Source: Promerops cafer
Lineage: Eukaryota > Chordata > Aves > Passeriformes > Nectariniidae
DNA: 64,000 bases
Direction: 5' to 3'
Assembly: GCA_013398275.1 (NCBI GenBank)
Contig: VZSE01006131.1
Span: forward strand, 42,577 to 106,576
Shown here piece after piece: positions 49,721-61,790 of the stretch; position 1 is the first letter of the stretch; each line of letters begins with the position of its first letter. Below the pieces are notes generated by a model. The model searched no databases. It was not told where the DNA came from and saw nothing but the letters and a program-made list of their open reading frames with translations. The position numbers were made by a program, and so were the translations under genes.

Positions 49721-50468
49721 CCACCACTATTATGGACTGGGACTGGGATTACATCCAGTTACAAGGAGGAAGATTTCAAGGTGATATGTACAAAAGGAAA
49801 ACAGAGGAAGCAGCCAAAGGAAAGCTATGAATTTATTACTAACAACCTGTGTTTCAAAGTAAAAAAAAGCCCAACGCTTAACAAGAGAGTATAATTTTTG
49901 AGACTGTGTATATTTCAGACAATTAGAAGTTAATCTGGACCTTTAACTACAAACCAGAAATTCCTCAGTCGGATGAGTTTTTTCCATCAGCCAAAGGTCC
50001 TCCAGAGTGTAGCAGGAGTTTTGGTAAGAGTTCAGTTGTTAAGATTGGCATTCTGAGGGTATGACCTTCAAATTGTAAAAATTCTGCTTGTAGCTTAACC
50101 TACCTGGTTTCCAAGAAAAATTTCCTTCTGTCTCCCACACTTCAAATAATAACAAGGACAGGGAATAATTTTTAAAAAGCTCCTTACAAACTGGAATATG
50201 AGGGTGCATTTCTAATATCATTTTTGAGATCACCTTTATCCTTCTTAAATTATTTTCAAGCTCTATGAGGGTTTCAGCAAAACAATTCAAAATGCTTGTC
50301 TCCACTTACCAGTAATTCAAGGCTGATTTATAAATCCTTACATAATGTTCACGGATTTTATAGTGTGCAGTTACATTTTTCAAATGCTTCTCCTTTCTCA
50401 TATTCTTTTCCTAAGTCTTTTAATGTAGCCAATCAAAACCCATTTATATCTGATTTCAAAATTAGTTA

Positions 50469-50512
50469 ATGCAAATAAGGCCTGGCTGACATTTGCAAGT
50501 CATTTGCAAATG
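50469..50512. promoter_or_regulatory. Cluster of octamer-like (POU-type) motifs
   Basis: ATGCAAAT (50469-50476) is a perfect octamer motif. ATTTGCAA (50491-50498) and the 12-bp palindrome CATTTGCAAATG (50501-50512) follow within 45 bp. Homotypic clusters of this kind occur in enhancers bound by POU factors. Function is inference; there is no promoter or exon nearby. Confidence 0.3.
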
Positions 50513-51001
50513 CCCTTATAGCCTGCAGTCCCTCCTCTTGCCTCTTCTGAAACCACATTTATGCATTTCTACGTGTGATTGATTGTGTGTTGGGTATATA
50601 CTTGGAGATACATCAAGAAAACATGATCTATTGCTGCTGGTCAGTATGTGTGCCACATGTTAATTATTATTCACATGTAAGAGTTTTGGCTATGTCTACA
50701 CTGGACCTCACAGCAGAGACTCCTTAAAAAAACAATGATGCAGATACCTTGAGTTCTTCCTACACAGCAAAGACATTTGTTGGGGTCAAAACCATGAAGT
50801 AGCCCCGGGACACACCACTGTGCCTAATAAAGTCCATGTGCACTATTCTGGTTCTGTGCTTTATTACTGTACTGCATTGCTTCTGGATCCAAAACAAAAA
50901 TCAGTATGGCCAAATCACATTACACTCCTTTGCAGGGGTAGGCTTGTGCTTCATTCAGCTGCAGCCAGTGTGGGAGGATTTGCTACCTTATTTCTGTCAC
51001 T

Positions 51002-51019
51002 AAAAAAAAAAAAAAAAAA
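51002..51019. repeat. Poly(A) run (about 18 A)
   Basis: An A homopolymer followed by GAAAGCATGAGG. I looked for a retrocopy upstream and recognised none, so it is recorded as a simple repeat. Confidence 0.9.
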
Positions 51020-53439
51020 GAAAGCATGAGGACCGCAAGTCTTATTAAAAACCCCAACACTAAAGAACTACGTTTCTATCTTCCCTCATCTTTCATGTTC
51101 TGAACTAACCTCTGCCCCAGCATCACTAAATGCTCATTTTCTGTCTTTTTGCATACACTTTTGAAGTTATTTTAAGCTTGAAGGTAATCTTAAAGCTAGT
51201 GTCCCTCAGCTGCCTCCTGCCGGGGCACCTTCCATGCTAGTAGCAGTGCTGGTCAATGATTGTCAATGTTACTAATTTGGCACTTTTTTCTTTTTGTTTT
51301 GCATCCATCTCCTCACAAGAAATTGCAGGAAAAATATAGGACATTTAGGCTTGAATCTTGTCCTACATGTTTGATAGTTTCACCACCAGATAAAAACTCG
51401 AAAGGTTACCTCCTGTAAAGTGCAGTAAAATCATGATTCCAGAGAATGCTCAACATGCAGCGTTGGCCTAAGGACCACCACCCTTCAAGTGCACTCCATT
51501 GCAGGCAATAATGCAGCATGAGGATATCACACAGGTTTAAGCACATTAGCTCAGGTACTGGAAGTTGATTTATTGCAGAGGCACAGAGCTCTACATGTAC
51601 TAATTCAACTTGCTTCTCAACTAACAGCTGTGTCCTTGCAGTAATTGCTATGACTTCTATCTGTTGTTTTCTAGAGTCTCACTACAACTTTGGTGTGTAC
51701 ATGCAGGTGTTTAGGTGTTAACCATAGGTGTCCAAGCCCCAAGATAACTCAGCAGAGAGGTAGTCACTGCAGTCAGTGGAATTTTCAGAGTATTTCAATT
51801 TGCTCCAACTTAAAAGCCTGTTCCCAGGCTACCATGGGAGGCCAGACAACCCCCCCACAGCACCTACAAGAACTCAGTTACATGTAGGTCTCTGAATATG
51901 CGGGTGGCCACCACACCCAGTGTGTGATTATGAAGAACAGCACAGTGATGAGCAAGTTCGCTGCTGTGATGACCCTAAGGTATAGATGTATGGTTCAGCT
52001 TGTACTGGGGAACCACACCAGCCTTTTACTCTTCTTGTGCACAGCAGTATCTCAGTACACACACAAAAAAAAGGTATTCCATTCTTCCCCCTTCCTTCCC
52101 TCTCAGGCCCCCAAGATCCTTACCAACCTCATATCTGCAAATGCTCACACAGTTTCAGGCTGTGCTACAGAAATAAATTACTCCCTTATTTCTGCTCTTA
52201 ATGTGTTGTGTCCCTTCCCCCATCTCCCCATATCTAAAATCTCCCCTTCCTTCATGATGAGGTAAGGAAAATTCTGCTTCATGCCCTTCATGTGTAACAG
52301 CCTAGCCTCTAAATAGAAGAGACGACAGGCAAATGAGGGTACAACATCCACGGGCAAGTGGGTAGGGGTGAAAAAGCATGTGAGTAACCAAAAACAATGA
52401 TTCAGCACCTCCAGTTAGACTCGTCTTTGCCAGGGAGGCTCAGGGAGGGGGATCAGTTATTAGTGGCTTGTTTTTTCTTGCCTTTCTTTGGTGTGAGCTG
52501 TCGGGGGCAGGCAGCTGGTGTGCTGTGACAGCTGCTTGCCAGGCTGTTCATAATGGTCCCATTGATACCTTGAGCTGCCTCTGGCTGTCGTATCCACCTG
52601 TTGCCTTTGGTCTGAGCTCCTAAACCCTTTATTTCAAGGGCTGTTGCTTGCCAGTGTGCTCTCTCCAACCCTGCCATGGGCCCCTGTGTGCTATCACAGG
52701 GTGAGCAAAACCACTTTTTTGGCCTTGTGGCTGGTTAATGTACTATTTCACCATCTCCCACTGCACCACTGGCAATGGAAAGAAAAAAAAGTAAGGCGAA
52801 AAAATAAATTTATGATGGTTTTGAGTATACTTTTTTTTTAAGTTCCTGTGTCCATATATTCCCAATATAGGGCTCTGCAACATTTGCAATCTTCAGATCC
52901 GAAGAGACTTTCATCTGCTTCTGAATACTGCCAACTCAATGGACAGATTGATTACACTTGGGACAGGCAATCACACTATAAAATGGTGTGTTCCATAAAA
53001 TGAGACTTTGCTCTTTTTTCCCACTTCAGCCAAGTTTTCCAGAGCATACTATTCCAAAATTATGCAATAAAAGCTGTAACCGTATTCTGCAAGAGATGTT
53101 GCTCCAGTGGTCATTCTGCATTACACTCTCCAGTTTCTCAGAAAGGGAGATGTCAAAAGGAGGGCTTTTTAATACAATATGAAGCCTCACAGTGACTTTA
53201 CACACAGTTTAAATAAAACAATGAGAAAACTGATATTCAGAAAATACTGAAGATTCAATAGAACAGTTGTAGTTTGTCTCAGGCAGTAAAAATCTGAACC
53301 CTTCCATGGAGGGTTTGCCCTTGCCAGCATGCATGTGTTTATCAAAACATCATGTTCCTGGAGAATTTGACCTTGACTGTGGTTCTTCCTGGGGAACAAA
53401 GACCTACAGAAAAGAAATCTAAAGTAGCAAGTAATACAG

Positions 53440-53665
53440 ATGCACAGAAACTCTAGACAGAAATGGATCTCTGAAGGTCATCTGGTTCAGTCCCCTTTCA
53501 AAGCAGATGTTACAGAAAGTAGCTCCAGGCTTTCCCTGGGCAACTTTGGAATATCTACATGCTCTCTGCAAAGCCTGTACCACAGGTTCACCATTTTTAC
53601 AGTGGAAAAAAAAAGAAAATACCCTAATAGTTCATGTGAATTTCCCTTGCTCCAACTTTGCCTTT
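53440..53665 (-). mobile_element. CR1 LINE fragment, reverse orientation
   Basis: Blocks 'gaaggtcatctggttcagtccc', 'caaagcagatgttac', 'tgggcaactttggaatatc' and 'accatttttacagtgg', then 'aatttccc', follow the antisense CR1 3' region ('ggtcatctggttcagtcccc…caaagcagggtc…gtttgaatatctcc…accctcacagtaaaaa…aatttcctg'). It is truncated and diverged. Frames here are repeat-derived. Confidence 0.7.
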
Positions 53666-55660
53666 TTTAACCATTTGTTTAAAAAGACTGAAAAATCTTT
53701 ATGTCATCTCATGAAGCAGAGAAGGATTACCCACCTGCTAGACTGAATAACCTGGCAACGTTTTAGGCAGATTCCCCAAGAAAAAGAGGTTCACAAGATC
53801 ACATATTCAATGTCTTTATGTCTGTTCCCCACTGACACTTTTTGAACCTGATAGTTAGTTTCAAGCAAGTATGATGGAGTACAGCAATCTTCCATAGATT
53901 TCTACAAGTTTGATGAAAACCATTTTGTGGGCAGATGAGAGAGACCATTGTCAGCACCCTCATTGACAAAAAGCTGCAATTTGAACTCAATTGTTATTAG
54001 ATACCTGAGGATCCACATGGCACAAAGGCATTCTGAATGTCACCGCTAAAAGAAACGGTGTGATCAGACGGCTAGCACTGTATTAGTCATCAGAGAATCC
54101 AACCACAGGATATACAGATCCATAGGGAACTAGGATTCATTAATTCTGCTACTCATGAAATGCCTTGGGTTTTTTTACCTTTACTCCTATGCTTCAGCTG
54201 AGCGGTCATAAATTCGTACGAGTGAAAAAAGCTCCTTCATATAATCTCCCTTTATATATCATCCTTCTCTTACATGAGGAAAAGAATGGCTAAGAATAGC
54301 TGGTCAGATGATTTACTATTACAATTTTCTGTGGGTATATGGGATTTCTGGATGCCACTCAGCTACCTTTAACAATAGCAAGGACACAATTGTTTCCATA
54401 GTAATACCTATTCCAAAGGGGTGAAGGTGTCTGTGTTGGGGGGGACAGTACAAAGCAAACAGAAGGCACAGTTTTGCACACAGACTTGCATATAGGACAA
54501 AAATCAGCCACAACAGAATTTGATTCTGCAACCCTTGCTATAGAAATTCCTTTTTTAAGGTCATCCAATTACACTGAAATCAGCAGAAAACTGACTTAGC
54601 AAGCGTGCAGGCGAAACTCTTTCACAGTTTAGACAATATGAATAGGTGAGAAAGCTTTATGTCTTTTGTCACTCTCCAGTTGTGAATAACTTAACCACAA
54701 ATGTACCACTGCTATTAAGAGAAGACATCCCCTAGTTAGTGGTGACAGAGCAGTACATACTATTGCCATACTATTTCATTTCTTACTCAGAGCAATAGCT
54801 ACGTGTGGTCTCGCAGGACAGCCTCCTAAAAAACTTAATGGGCTAAAATAGATGGTCTCTCTGTGTTGCTTTAAAAAGAGTTAACCAATAAACAATTTCC
54901 TGACAAACAAGCTAAACATGTCTCACACCTTTTCATCTAAAAATACCATCTGAACAGAGAAATTCTGCTGCTGCAGCATCTGTCAGGGCTTTTCTGTCGC
55001 ATTCTAGTATTCTTGGTCACCCTAAAGGAAACAAACATTGCAGAAAGAAAGGAAAGCCAACTCTGACGTAAACAAAGCACTTCTGACTCTTTTGTCCATG
55101 GTTTAATAGGAAATGCTCCTCACATGGTCTCCCATTTGCAGCAGGAGAAGTACCCAAGAAGGTTTTAATAAAAATAGCTTCTATAAATCGCTGAGGGAAG
55201 GCGAGAAATTGAAGAATTTATCCATTATTCCATTTATCCAAGATGGCTCCTGGTGCTGGTGCTAAAACCTCTGCTATTGACTAAGTCAGTTATATGACTC
55301 TTTGAGCTGGAGCCAATACAGACCAGCAGAAGAAAAGCTCAGGCCTCAGAAACAGGAACAGGGAATTGGATCATAGGTAATAAAATAGTTTAGTCCATAT
55401 CTTAGTCCTTAAATGACACTGTTGTTTCCTAGTATTTTGCAATATGAACTGTGAATCCAAATGTTCAGTAGTTATCAAAAAGACACATTTCATTTCTAAA
55501 TCTCCTCCCCAAGCTGGAAGTTCAGAAGTCAGCTTTCCCTAGCCAACCACAGAGGATACTTCTAAGACAGGGCTCTCTTAGGAACACATCATGCTGTTGA
55601 TTAACCTTTTGATAAAACATATTGTCTGTTCCCTAATTTTTAAGTGTTTTCTTCACAATA
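53666..55660. other. Unique non-coding DNA, no gene seen
   Basis: About 2 kb of AT-leaning sequence with no recognised repeat or exon. Confidence 0.55.
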
Positions 55661-55910
55661 TGAATGCATAGAATGGTTTGGATTGAAAGGGATCTTCTAG
55701 TTCCAACTCCCCCACCATGGACAGGGACACCTCCCATTAGATCAGGTTGCTCAAAGACCCATTCAGCCTGATCTTGGAACACTTCCAGGGATGGGGGGTC
55801 CTCCACAGCTTCTTTGGGCAACCTGTTCCAGTGACTCACTGTCCTCACAATGAAGAATTTCTTCCTAAAATTTATCGTAAACCTGCCCTCTTTCAGTTTA
55901 AAACCATTGT
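55661..55910 (-). mobile_element. CR1 LINE, 5'-truncated, reverse orientation
   Basis: The element begins with the reverse complement of a CR1 3' end ('atagaatggtttggattgaaaggga'). It continues with 'ccccaccatggacagggacacctcccattagatcaggttgctcaaagacc', 'ggatggggggtcctccacagcttctttgggcaacctgttccagtg' and 'aagaatttcttcctaa'. All are hallmark avian CR1 blocks, and it is fairly well preserved. The 3' tail is on the left, confirming minus orientation. Confidence 0.93.
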
Positions 55911-56859
55911 TGAATCATCTTTGCTCCAGGTACCATGTGCTGCTTTAGCTGTCCTGGCACCTGAAGCACACTGGAGCAGAGGCAGACATTAAGAGGCAGG
56001 TACCATCCCTACTTTAGTGCTTTGATGTATTACTTCTTCAGCAATCACCTCATAAGCACAATCAAAAATACATGCCTTAAAAAGCAGCTGGAGAATCATT
56101 ACATGGCACAGAAGCCCATTCCAGGATGGAAAATGAACCTTAGACATACGTTGGATCTCTGAGATGGCTACAGGGACACAGCCTGTGGCAGGAACATTAC
56201 TCAACCCCCGCTTCTCAACCTCAAAATGATGTGAGAAAATCTAACTCTTCTCAACGGGGCTGCAAGATAGGTGGTGCCAAAACACAATTACAGAAGGATT
56301 TCTTTGGAAGAAACCTCGTCCCACCAGCTGTTTGTCCCATTTTATTCCTTGAGTTGAGCCTGCAAAGTGAGCTGCACAGATTGATCCCAGGCTGATCTGT
56401 GTTCAGAATCTCGCTGCCAATGATGTGAATTTACTTTCCTGTGGATCCAGGGACACTGTAGGGCTGTGAAATGAACAGTTAATGAGGTTCAGTGCCCCCT
56501 TGTCCTAGTAGAGACAATGTTGAATGGGCTTGAGCTTTGTGATTTGGGTTTTGTTGTTTAAACAAGCAGTTGTAAAGCACACACATGCACCCCTCCTGCT
56601 TTACAGAGCTCAAAGTGCTAGTGACCTTTGTGTAACACAGGTGCCAGAAGATTTCAGGTGAATATTCTGAAGTAACAAAACCTGAGCTGGCAGCCTTTCT
56701 GTGACCAAAGTGTTTTATTAGTAAAAACAAGTATGCAATTATACATTTTATGCTGAATGCTGTATGACACTGCAACAAATTTGTGGGGCAGGAAGGGACA
56801 GCATCAGCAGTCCTTGACCATATGAATGTATGTAGCCACAATGATTGTAATATTTGTAG
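55911..56859. other. Unique non-coding DNA
   Basis: No gene or recognised repeat. It would be intronic if the downstream exon candidate is real. Confidence 0.5.
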
Positions 56860-57014
56860 AAAAGGCATTGAAAAACTGGCAGAGGCAAAAAAAATACACA
56901 GACTGTCTCTTGAGGACCAGACTATGATACATCCTGAGGACTGGCACTGGAAGAAGAAAGAGAAGTTTGTATTTCTCTTTTTGAATGACTACATGTTTCT
57001 CCTGAAACACAGGG
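56860..57014 (+). CDS. Possible internal exon with PH-domain-like peptide
   Basis: The 155-bp stretch from TTTGTAG/AAAAGG to CACAGGG/GTAAGT is open in one frame. The peptide runs KLAEAKKIHRLS, then acidic and Trp-rich EDWHWKKKEK, then FVFLFLNDYMFLLKHRG. The last part has the alternating hydrophobic pattern and [K/R]xFLFxDxxLLxK form seen in beta strands of PH domains that follow Dbl-type RhoGEF catalytic domains. The donor is a perfect GTAAGT, but the acceptor has almost no pyrimidine tract. I cannot name the gene, and no linked second exon was found. It could be a decayed or chance exon. Confidence 0.25.
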
Positions 57015-59934
57015 GTAAGTGATTTCTCCAGACTCACTATGCTTCCCTGTGCAGAACAAACTGATGGGAAGACCCAGCTTGGGGAGGGAGGGGGACCCGT
57101 AAGTACAGCTGCACCTGAGCACTGAGCAGAGTGTGCTGCAACAGGGAAGAGCTCTGCCACAATCCTCTGCAACCTGTGGGGAGGGATGAGGAAGTAGGTG
57201 ATGAGTGCATTTTATCCTAGCTGAGGTTTATAGTCGTTACAATAGTAACTGAGCTCTCTCCCTCACCCTCCAATAATGGCCTCATTTTATTAAGTGCCAT
57301 ACGAACACACACACAGAAAAAGTGCCTCCTCCGCACAGCTACATCTCAAACAAACTTGAGCTAGAAAATGTGCAGTTCTCATCCAAACTCGTAATTGTTT
57401 CTCATTGCAGGAACTGAACATCTATGCTATACAGACTGATATATACTGTCCCGATTTAAAAAATGACATAATGGGTTGTTTTCATATCTAGCAGGAACAA
57501 GGAAAATGTGAACAAAAGTCAAGAGAGAAAACAAATCTGTATATTTCCATGAAAGAACCAATCTATTTTAGAGTCATCTTAGGCTGTGTTTTTAGTTGGG
57601 TTTTGTTTGTTTATTTGTTGGTTTCTTTTGCCATACTGATGAGTGATATTGATTTGCATCGCACAGAACTTGCAGATACAATCCTGTGTCTATTTCCATT
57701 AAACGCAGCATTCAGAGCATCCAACATCACTTGGAGACTTTCCTGACTTTGATGCCTGTTCACTAGCAAAGGTAAAGCATCAGGAAAAAGCTTTGTCATC
57801 TTGTTTTTCTCAATTCCTTCTCTTCACCACAAAGTTTTGTTTATTTATTTGTTTTAGGAACACACTTTTTTTTACACTTAACTATGCATATTTATAATGA
57901 ATGATGATTTGTGTCCTCATTACTGCTCTATTGCTCAATGATGAAAAAACATTAACAAAGGAAAATGATTTTCAGTCAGCTCATAACATTCTATGCAGGT
58001 GAACTGGAACTGTAAAGAGTTATGATTTAATGAAAGAAGGCGAGAAGATTAAAAAAAACACTAATAAGGGTGTTCCTCTGCATTGAAAGATCACTTAGGA
58101 GCAGAGCAGTGATTTCCTTTGTGTTAGAAAAATACAATGCAAACATTCAAAAGCAGCATCCCCAAGGTCAAAGAAGCCCATCCTCTCTAACACAGTATAC
58201 TCACTCTCCTCCTCAACAACCTCCTTTTTCCACCTGTATCAGCATTTTGTAATTTTCAGATAGTGGAGAGAAAATAAACTCATGTCTCAGCCAGCTTTTA
58301 GTTTTGAAGGAACATGCACCAATGCCACAGAAGACACTTGAAGCTCAATGCACTGTTAGTGGAGCAGCTCATGAACATCTACCTAGAGCTGCAGACACAG
58401 ACTCAAACTCTGCAGAGAAAGAGACTCCAAAACCATGATGCTCGTGAGATTTCTGCCATTTGCTGCGGAGCCCTGCAGTGAAGAGCGAGTCAATACCAAC
58501 CACATTGAGCAGAACTCGCAGTGCCGAATGGCTCAAAACACAGAGCCAATTAGAGCTGCTGGAGCCAAAAGGTGCTGCTCCAAATGGGAGCACCACGCCA
58601 TGGCTTCACACTCAGCACAGCAGCTTCTGTCCAGCATGCCAGAGCTGACTACAGCATCATACAGACACACAAAAAGAGGAGGAGGGGTCAGTGGACTTCA
58701 GCCCAAAGGAACATTCTAAGGCTCTGTCCCCAGGCAACAGCAAATGTGTGACAGGCAATAGATGTCAGATCAGCAATTCCCTGCCTCTGAATCTGGGAAA
58801 GCCTGTGTTTTAAAACAGAGGTTTCTCCTAGCAAGTCCTCACCAATCTTCTGGCTCTTATTTTTTGTTATCTTTGTCAGTGATTGGTGGAAGGAGTGTGA
58901 CCCAGCACGGTATCACTTGCCATTAGAGCAAAAGAAAAAACCTTGTTAATACTCTGCAGTGCCACCCTCAACAGAAAAGGCAAAACATCACAAAATATCA
59001 ATAGAGCAGAAGATGAGGCTCAACTGCATTATGACTGGTGTGGCTACCAACACCTATCAGCAGTAAACAGAATTTTTTAAAAACAGGCATTCTTAACTGT
59101 GTTACATGTTTCTTTCCTTAATTCATTGAGTTAATAAATTAAATTACGTAGAACAGCAGCTAAATTGGTTCATCGTTGCTCAACTCCAATTTAAAAGGAC
59201 GAAGCAAGAAGCTGAAAGAATAATATTTGGGGAAGTGGATAGCTTCAGGGGCTAGTTAATGATGGGATAGAGAGACTTGAATGCCTGCATCACCGGTATT
59301 AATTGGTTCAGGGCAGTAGTGACACAAAGTCATTACTGTATGAGAGCTATTTGTGGGTCTTTTGTGTGAGACAAGGTGGTGGTCTCTGTCTATTCCTAGC
59401 TGGTGGACACCTGCTTTACAAAGCCCAGCAGCACATCTCTCACTCTCAGCACCTGGCAAAGTCAAAAAGCCAAGGTCAGACCTGGGGAAGGAGCAGGGCT
59501 ACTCTACTACCCAAGCAACAGGCTGAAGTGTGCTGTGGGGACAGCCCATAACAAGGACACTGCCATGCCTCATCAGTGACACAAACAGTGACTGTCCCCT
59601 GTCTGCTCAACCCTTTCAAAAAAGACCAACATTTGAATAAATATGGAGCTGGACAATTAACAAAGGCCCCGGGTAATCCACTCACTTTCATGGTTTCTGT
59701 CATTTCCTGGACTGTTTTTTTTTATTTGCTGGATGGCAGTAAAGCTGCTCCTGGACAATGAAATTTCTGATTGGGTTTTTATTGTTATTATTTGCAATGT
59801 GTTAGTGCCTGCAGGTCACAGACAGGATTATGACTTTGTTGTGATAGGTGCTCACAAACCACTAGTAAGAGACAGTTCTCACTTCGATGACCTTATAGTT
59901 TAAACAGAAAAGCCTGAGAGTGAAGGAAGAAAAA
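57015..59934. other. Unique non-coding DNA, no gene seen
   Basis: Contains short T-rich low complexity near 57590-57625 and 57830-57880. No convincing second exon follows the 57014 donor within this stretch. Confidence 0.5.
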
Positions 59935-60135
59935 AGATATTATTATCCCCATTTCATAGTGGGGCAGCAACTGTGCAGAAAAACAAACAGCAGTACATCC
60001 CGAGGGGCTGAGCTCATGTTGCTCTTCCTGAACGCAGTGAAAACTGCGGGTGTTCAACAGTATGGAAAAAAAGGGGCCAGCATCACGTAACAAGTAAGGA
60101 GGAGAACCAGGACTTGGTGGGTCCCAAACTGACTT
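59935..60135 (+). mobile_element. MIR-like SINE relic, sense orientation
   Basis: Begins 'gatattattatccccatttcatagtggggcagcaactgtgcagaaa', matching the MIR segment 'attattatccccattttacagatgaggaaactgaggcacagag'. It ends 'caagtaaggaggagaaccaggacttgg', matching 'agtaagtggcagagccgggattcgaaccc'. The middle is poorly alignable and may carry an insertion. Assignment is by pattern recognition only. Confidence 0.5.
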
Positions 60136-61205
60136 TGCTTGTTTAACAGCTTGCAGAGAAAATATAGAAAAGCTGAAAAATCATGTTGCTTTAGGACTAC
60201 TTGTTTGTGCTGCAGCAGCACCTGAACTTGTTGGTTCCTCAGGCTCCGTGGTTTAGGGAGAGAAGGCTAGCACAGGAAACGGCCAAGGTTTAAGGTCTTG
60301 TTTTTCAATCTTTTGTTGTCCTTGTCCAAAAGAATTTCTCTTGTGGTCCTCAAGGTGGGCAGGGCAGAATCGCACTTATAATGTACTTATATAGTGTACT
60401 TATACTCCTCGACTTTCTCCAAAGACTTTATGCCTGGGAAGTGGTGGAAAGGATTTTGTGCACCCATGGTGCTCATTGCTATCACAGCCGAAAAGTCCCC
60501 TAAAATGGATAGATAAAGATGAGCCCTTGGGATAAGCAGACAGAATTCTAAATTAAGAACTAGATATAAGAACAAATCTTCTCTCTTGTTTGAAAATGAT
60601 TTAAGAAACTGCCACATAAACCTTGTGATAATCAATCTGCCTGTGGGCAGGACACCAGGTAAGTGTTAAAAACCAGTGTACTGGCTTCTTCCAGAAGCAA
60701 ACTTCCAAGTGCATCGTTTATGTCTTGTTTGATAGCTGGCTCTACCTATGGATGAAGAGAGAAAAGAGAGCAAGACCTCTGAGTTTATATGAGGCAGCAG
60801 GAAGAAACACTCTTAACAAGAAATGATGGAGAAATCCTGAAAGCAGTCATGGTGCTGCAGGGTGTACAAAACTAGGAAGCAAATGATCTTTCTGAGATAA
60901 CCAAAGCATCTAACCTGATTAATGTACAGATTTTTTCAGAGTAAATCATCAAGGTCTCATAATGCACCTCTGATCAACCTAAATAGATAAATAAAATGCT
61001 TAATGGATAAAGGACAACATTCCTAAAGCAGCAAAGTTAATTTTTCATAAAAATATAAAATCAAAGTATTTGGAAAAATATATCTGACTGAGAAGGCAAG
61101 AATTTGTGATTGAGAAAGAGCAGAGGATCAGCTGGATTATCTCATCTGTTACCCCCTTGCCTCTTCTTCCTGAAATAAGAACTGAAGGAAATCCCAGTTG
61201 CAATA
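60136..61205. other. Unique non-coding DNA
   Basis: Contains a small imperfect repeat 'taatgtacttata'/'tagtgtacttata' at 60368-60406. No gene seen. Confidence 0.55.
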
Positions 61206-61790
61206 TGTCGTGGTTTAACCCCAGCCAGCAACTAAGCACCACACAGCTGCTCACTTACTCCCTGCCCCCAGAGGGATGGAAAAGAGAGTTGGGGAAAAAA
61301 AAAGCAAAATTCATGGGTTGAAATACAGACAGTTTAATAGGACAGAAAAGGAAGGGGGGGAAATGGATTTACAAAACAAGTGATGTATAATAATAATAAT
61401 AGCAGTAAAAATAACAATACAATCGGAGTACTCAAAACCAGTGATACACAATGCAGTTGCTGACCACCTGCTGACTGATGCTCAGCCAGTGTCTGAGCAG
61501 TAACCCCCAGGCAGCTTTCCCCCCAGTTTACAAAATGCGCATGACACCACACAGTATGGAACACCCCTTTGGCCAGTTCAGGTCAGCTGTCCTGGCTCCG
61601 TGTCCTCCCAGCTTCTTTTGCTCCCAGTCTACACACAGGTGAGAAGCCAAAAAATCCTTGACTTAGTGTAAACACTGCATAGAAACAACGAAAACATCAG
61701 TGTGTTATCAACACACACTAAACCCAAAACACAGCAGTGTACCAGCTACTAGGAAGAAAATCGACTTTATGACAGCCCAAACAAGGAGAA
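61206..61790 (-). mobile_element. Solo LTR of an avian endogenous retrovirus, minus orientation
   Basis: The left end TGTCGTGGTTTAACCCCAGC and the following 'caactaagcaccac' are the reverse complement of the 3' end of a well-known neoavian LTR family. On the minus strand the order is the family start (…TTCTTCCTAGTAGCTGGTACA), the promoter region where the usual TATATAAAC is replaced by TTTGTAAAC, then CTATTAAACTG (ATTAAA poly(A) signal), and the terminal …GGTTAAACCACGACA. A TAATAATAATAATA tract is internal. No second LTR or internal retroviral region flanks it, so it is solo. An exact target duplication is not evident, and the right end is eroded. Confidence 0.88.

Larger units (their letters stand above)
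49721..53439. other. Unique non-coding DNA, no gene seen
   Basis: Contains an 18-base A-run at 51002-51019 and an octamer-like motif cluster at 50469-50512, listed separately. No recognised exon. The frame just before the A-run is not a recognisable retrocopy. Confidence 0.5.

Noticed and set aside
50820..51029. Processed retrocopy ending in the A-run at 51002-51019
   Set aside because: The sequence before the A-run resembles no known transcript, the AATAAA-like motif is about 180 bp too far upstream, and no target duplication was found.
61334..61564. Short minus-strand frame with a hydrophobic leucine run
   Set aside because: It lies wholly within the solo LTR; the leucine run is translation of the TAATAATAA-type tract in another frame.
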